NCBI GenBank assembly: GCA_007118555.1
Contig: SKRJ01000326.1
Span: forward strand, 1 to 6,640
DNA length: 6,640 bases
Direction of reading: 5' to 3'
From: Anaerolineae bacterium
Lineage (GTDB): Bacteria > Chloroflexota > Anaerolineae > UBA1429
Below, in pieces: positions 6,607-6,640 of the stretch (within the stretch, counting starts at the first letter, position 1; the number at the start of each line of letters is the position of its first letter). The notes under the pieces were generated by a model that was given only the letters and a program-made list of their open reading frames with translations, was not told the origin of the DNA and did not search any database. A program made the position numbers and the translations under genes.

Positions 6607-6634
6607 ATTATACAACGATCCGTATCATGAGCAA
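6607..6634 (-). promoter_or_regulatory. Predicted housekeeping-type promoter for the methyltransferase-exporter operon
   Basis: On the minus strand a perfect -10 TATAAT (6612-6607) is preceded, after 16 bp, by TTGCTC (6634-6629), which keeps the TTG of the -35 consensus. Transcription would start near 6600, leaving a leader of about 98 bases before the GTG at 6502. This AT-rich patch stands out against the GC-rich surroundings. The -35 is weak, so an activator may help or the extent of the promoter may differ. Confidence 0.6.
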
Positions 6635-6640
6635 CCTAAC

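Noticed and set aside
6627..6640. Possible divergent plus-strand gene starting at ATG 6627
   Set aside because: Only four codons are visible, with no ribosome site upstream, and it overlaps the predicted -35 of the minus-strand promoter.

Overview
The window is GC-rich bacterial chromosomal DNA, densely coded, with short or overlapping gene junctions, GTG/TTG starts and Shine-Dalgarno motifs at several starts. I see no mobile element, CRISPR array, tRNA or rRNA. The gene styles and base composition would suit a member of Chloroflexota or a similar high-GC environmental bacterium. That taxonomic guess is weak inference, since no phylogenetic marker gene is present.

Plus strand, left half (1-3990). 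The window opens inside the 3' end of an enolase-superfamily sugar-acid dehydratase, most like D-galactonate dehydratase. It is followed after only 30 bp by a tight three-gene set: a MoxR-family AAA+ ATPase, a DUF58 (degenerate von Willebrand A-like) membrane-anchored protein, and a multi-pass membrane protein with a C-terminal DUF4129 domain. The MoxR stop and DUF58 start overlap by 4 bp (GTGA), and DUF58 overlaps the DUF4129 gene by 38 bp, so the three are very probably co-transcribed and translationally coupled. In many bacteria this set also includes a transglutaminase-like membrane protein. Here the set ends without one and without a peptidase-like core in the last protein.

Minus strand, right half (4023-6502). 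A SAM- and metal-dependent O-methyltransferase (family 3, catechol/caffeoyl-CoA type) is followed after 29 bp by a full-length ABC exporter half-transporter (six-helix membrane domain fused to an ATPase). They probably form a two-gene operon read from a TATAAT-type promoter near the right edge. The leader of this operon contains a long inverted repeat that starts at the predicted transcription start and ends in a run of four T.

The two operons converge at 3991-4022. A perfect 11-bp inverted repeat (3971-4008) straddles the stop codon of the DUF4129 gene and is the obvious candidate for a terminator acting on one or both transcripts. Biologically, the left operon suggests ATP-driven remodelling of an envelope or membrane complex. 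The right operon suggests methylation of a small catechol-like molecule and export of an unknown substrate. No functional link between the two halves can be shown from the sequence.
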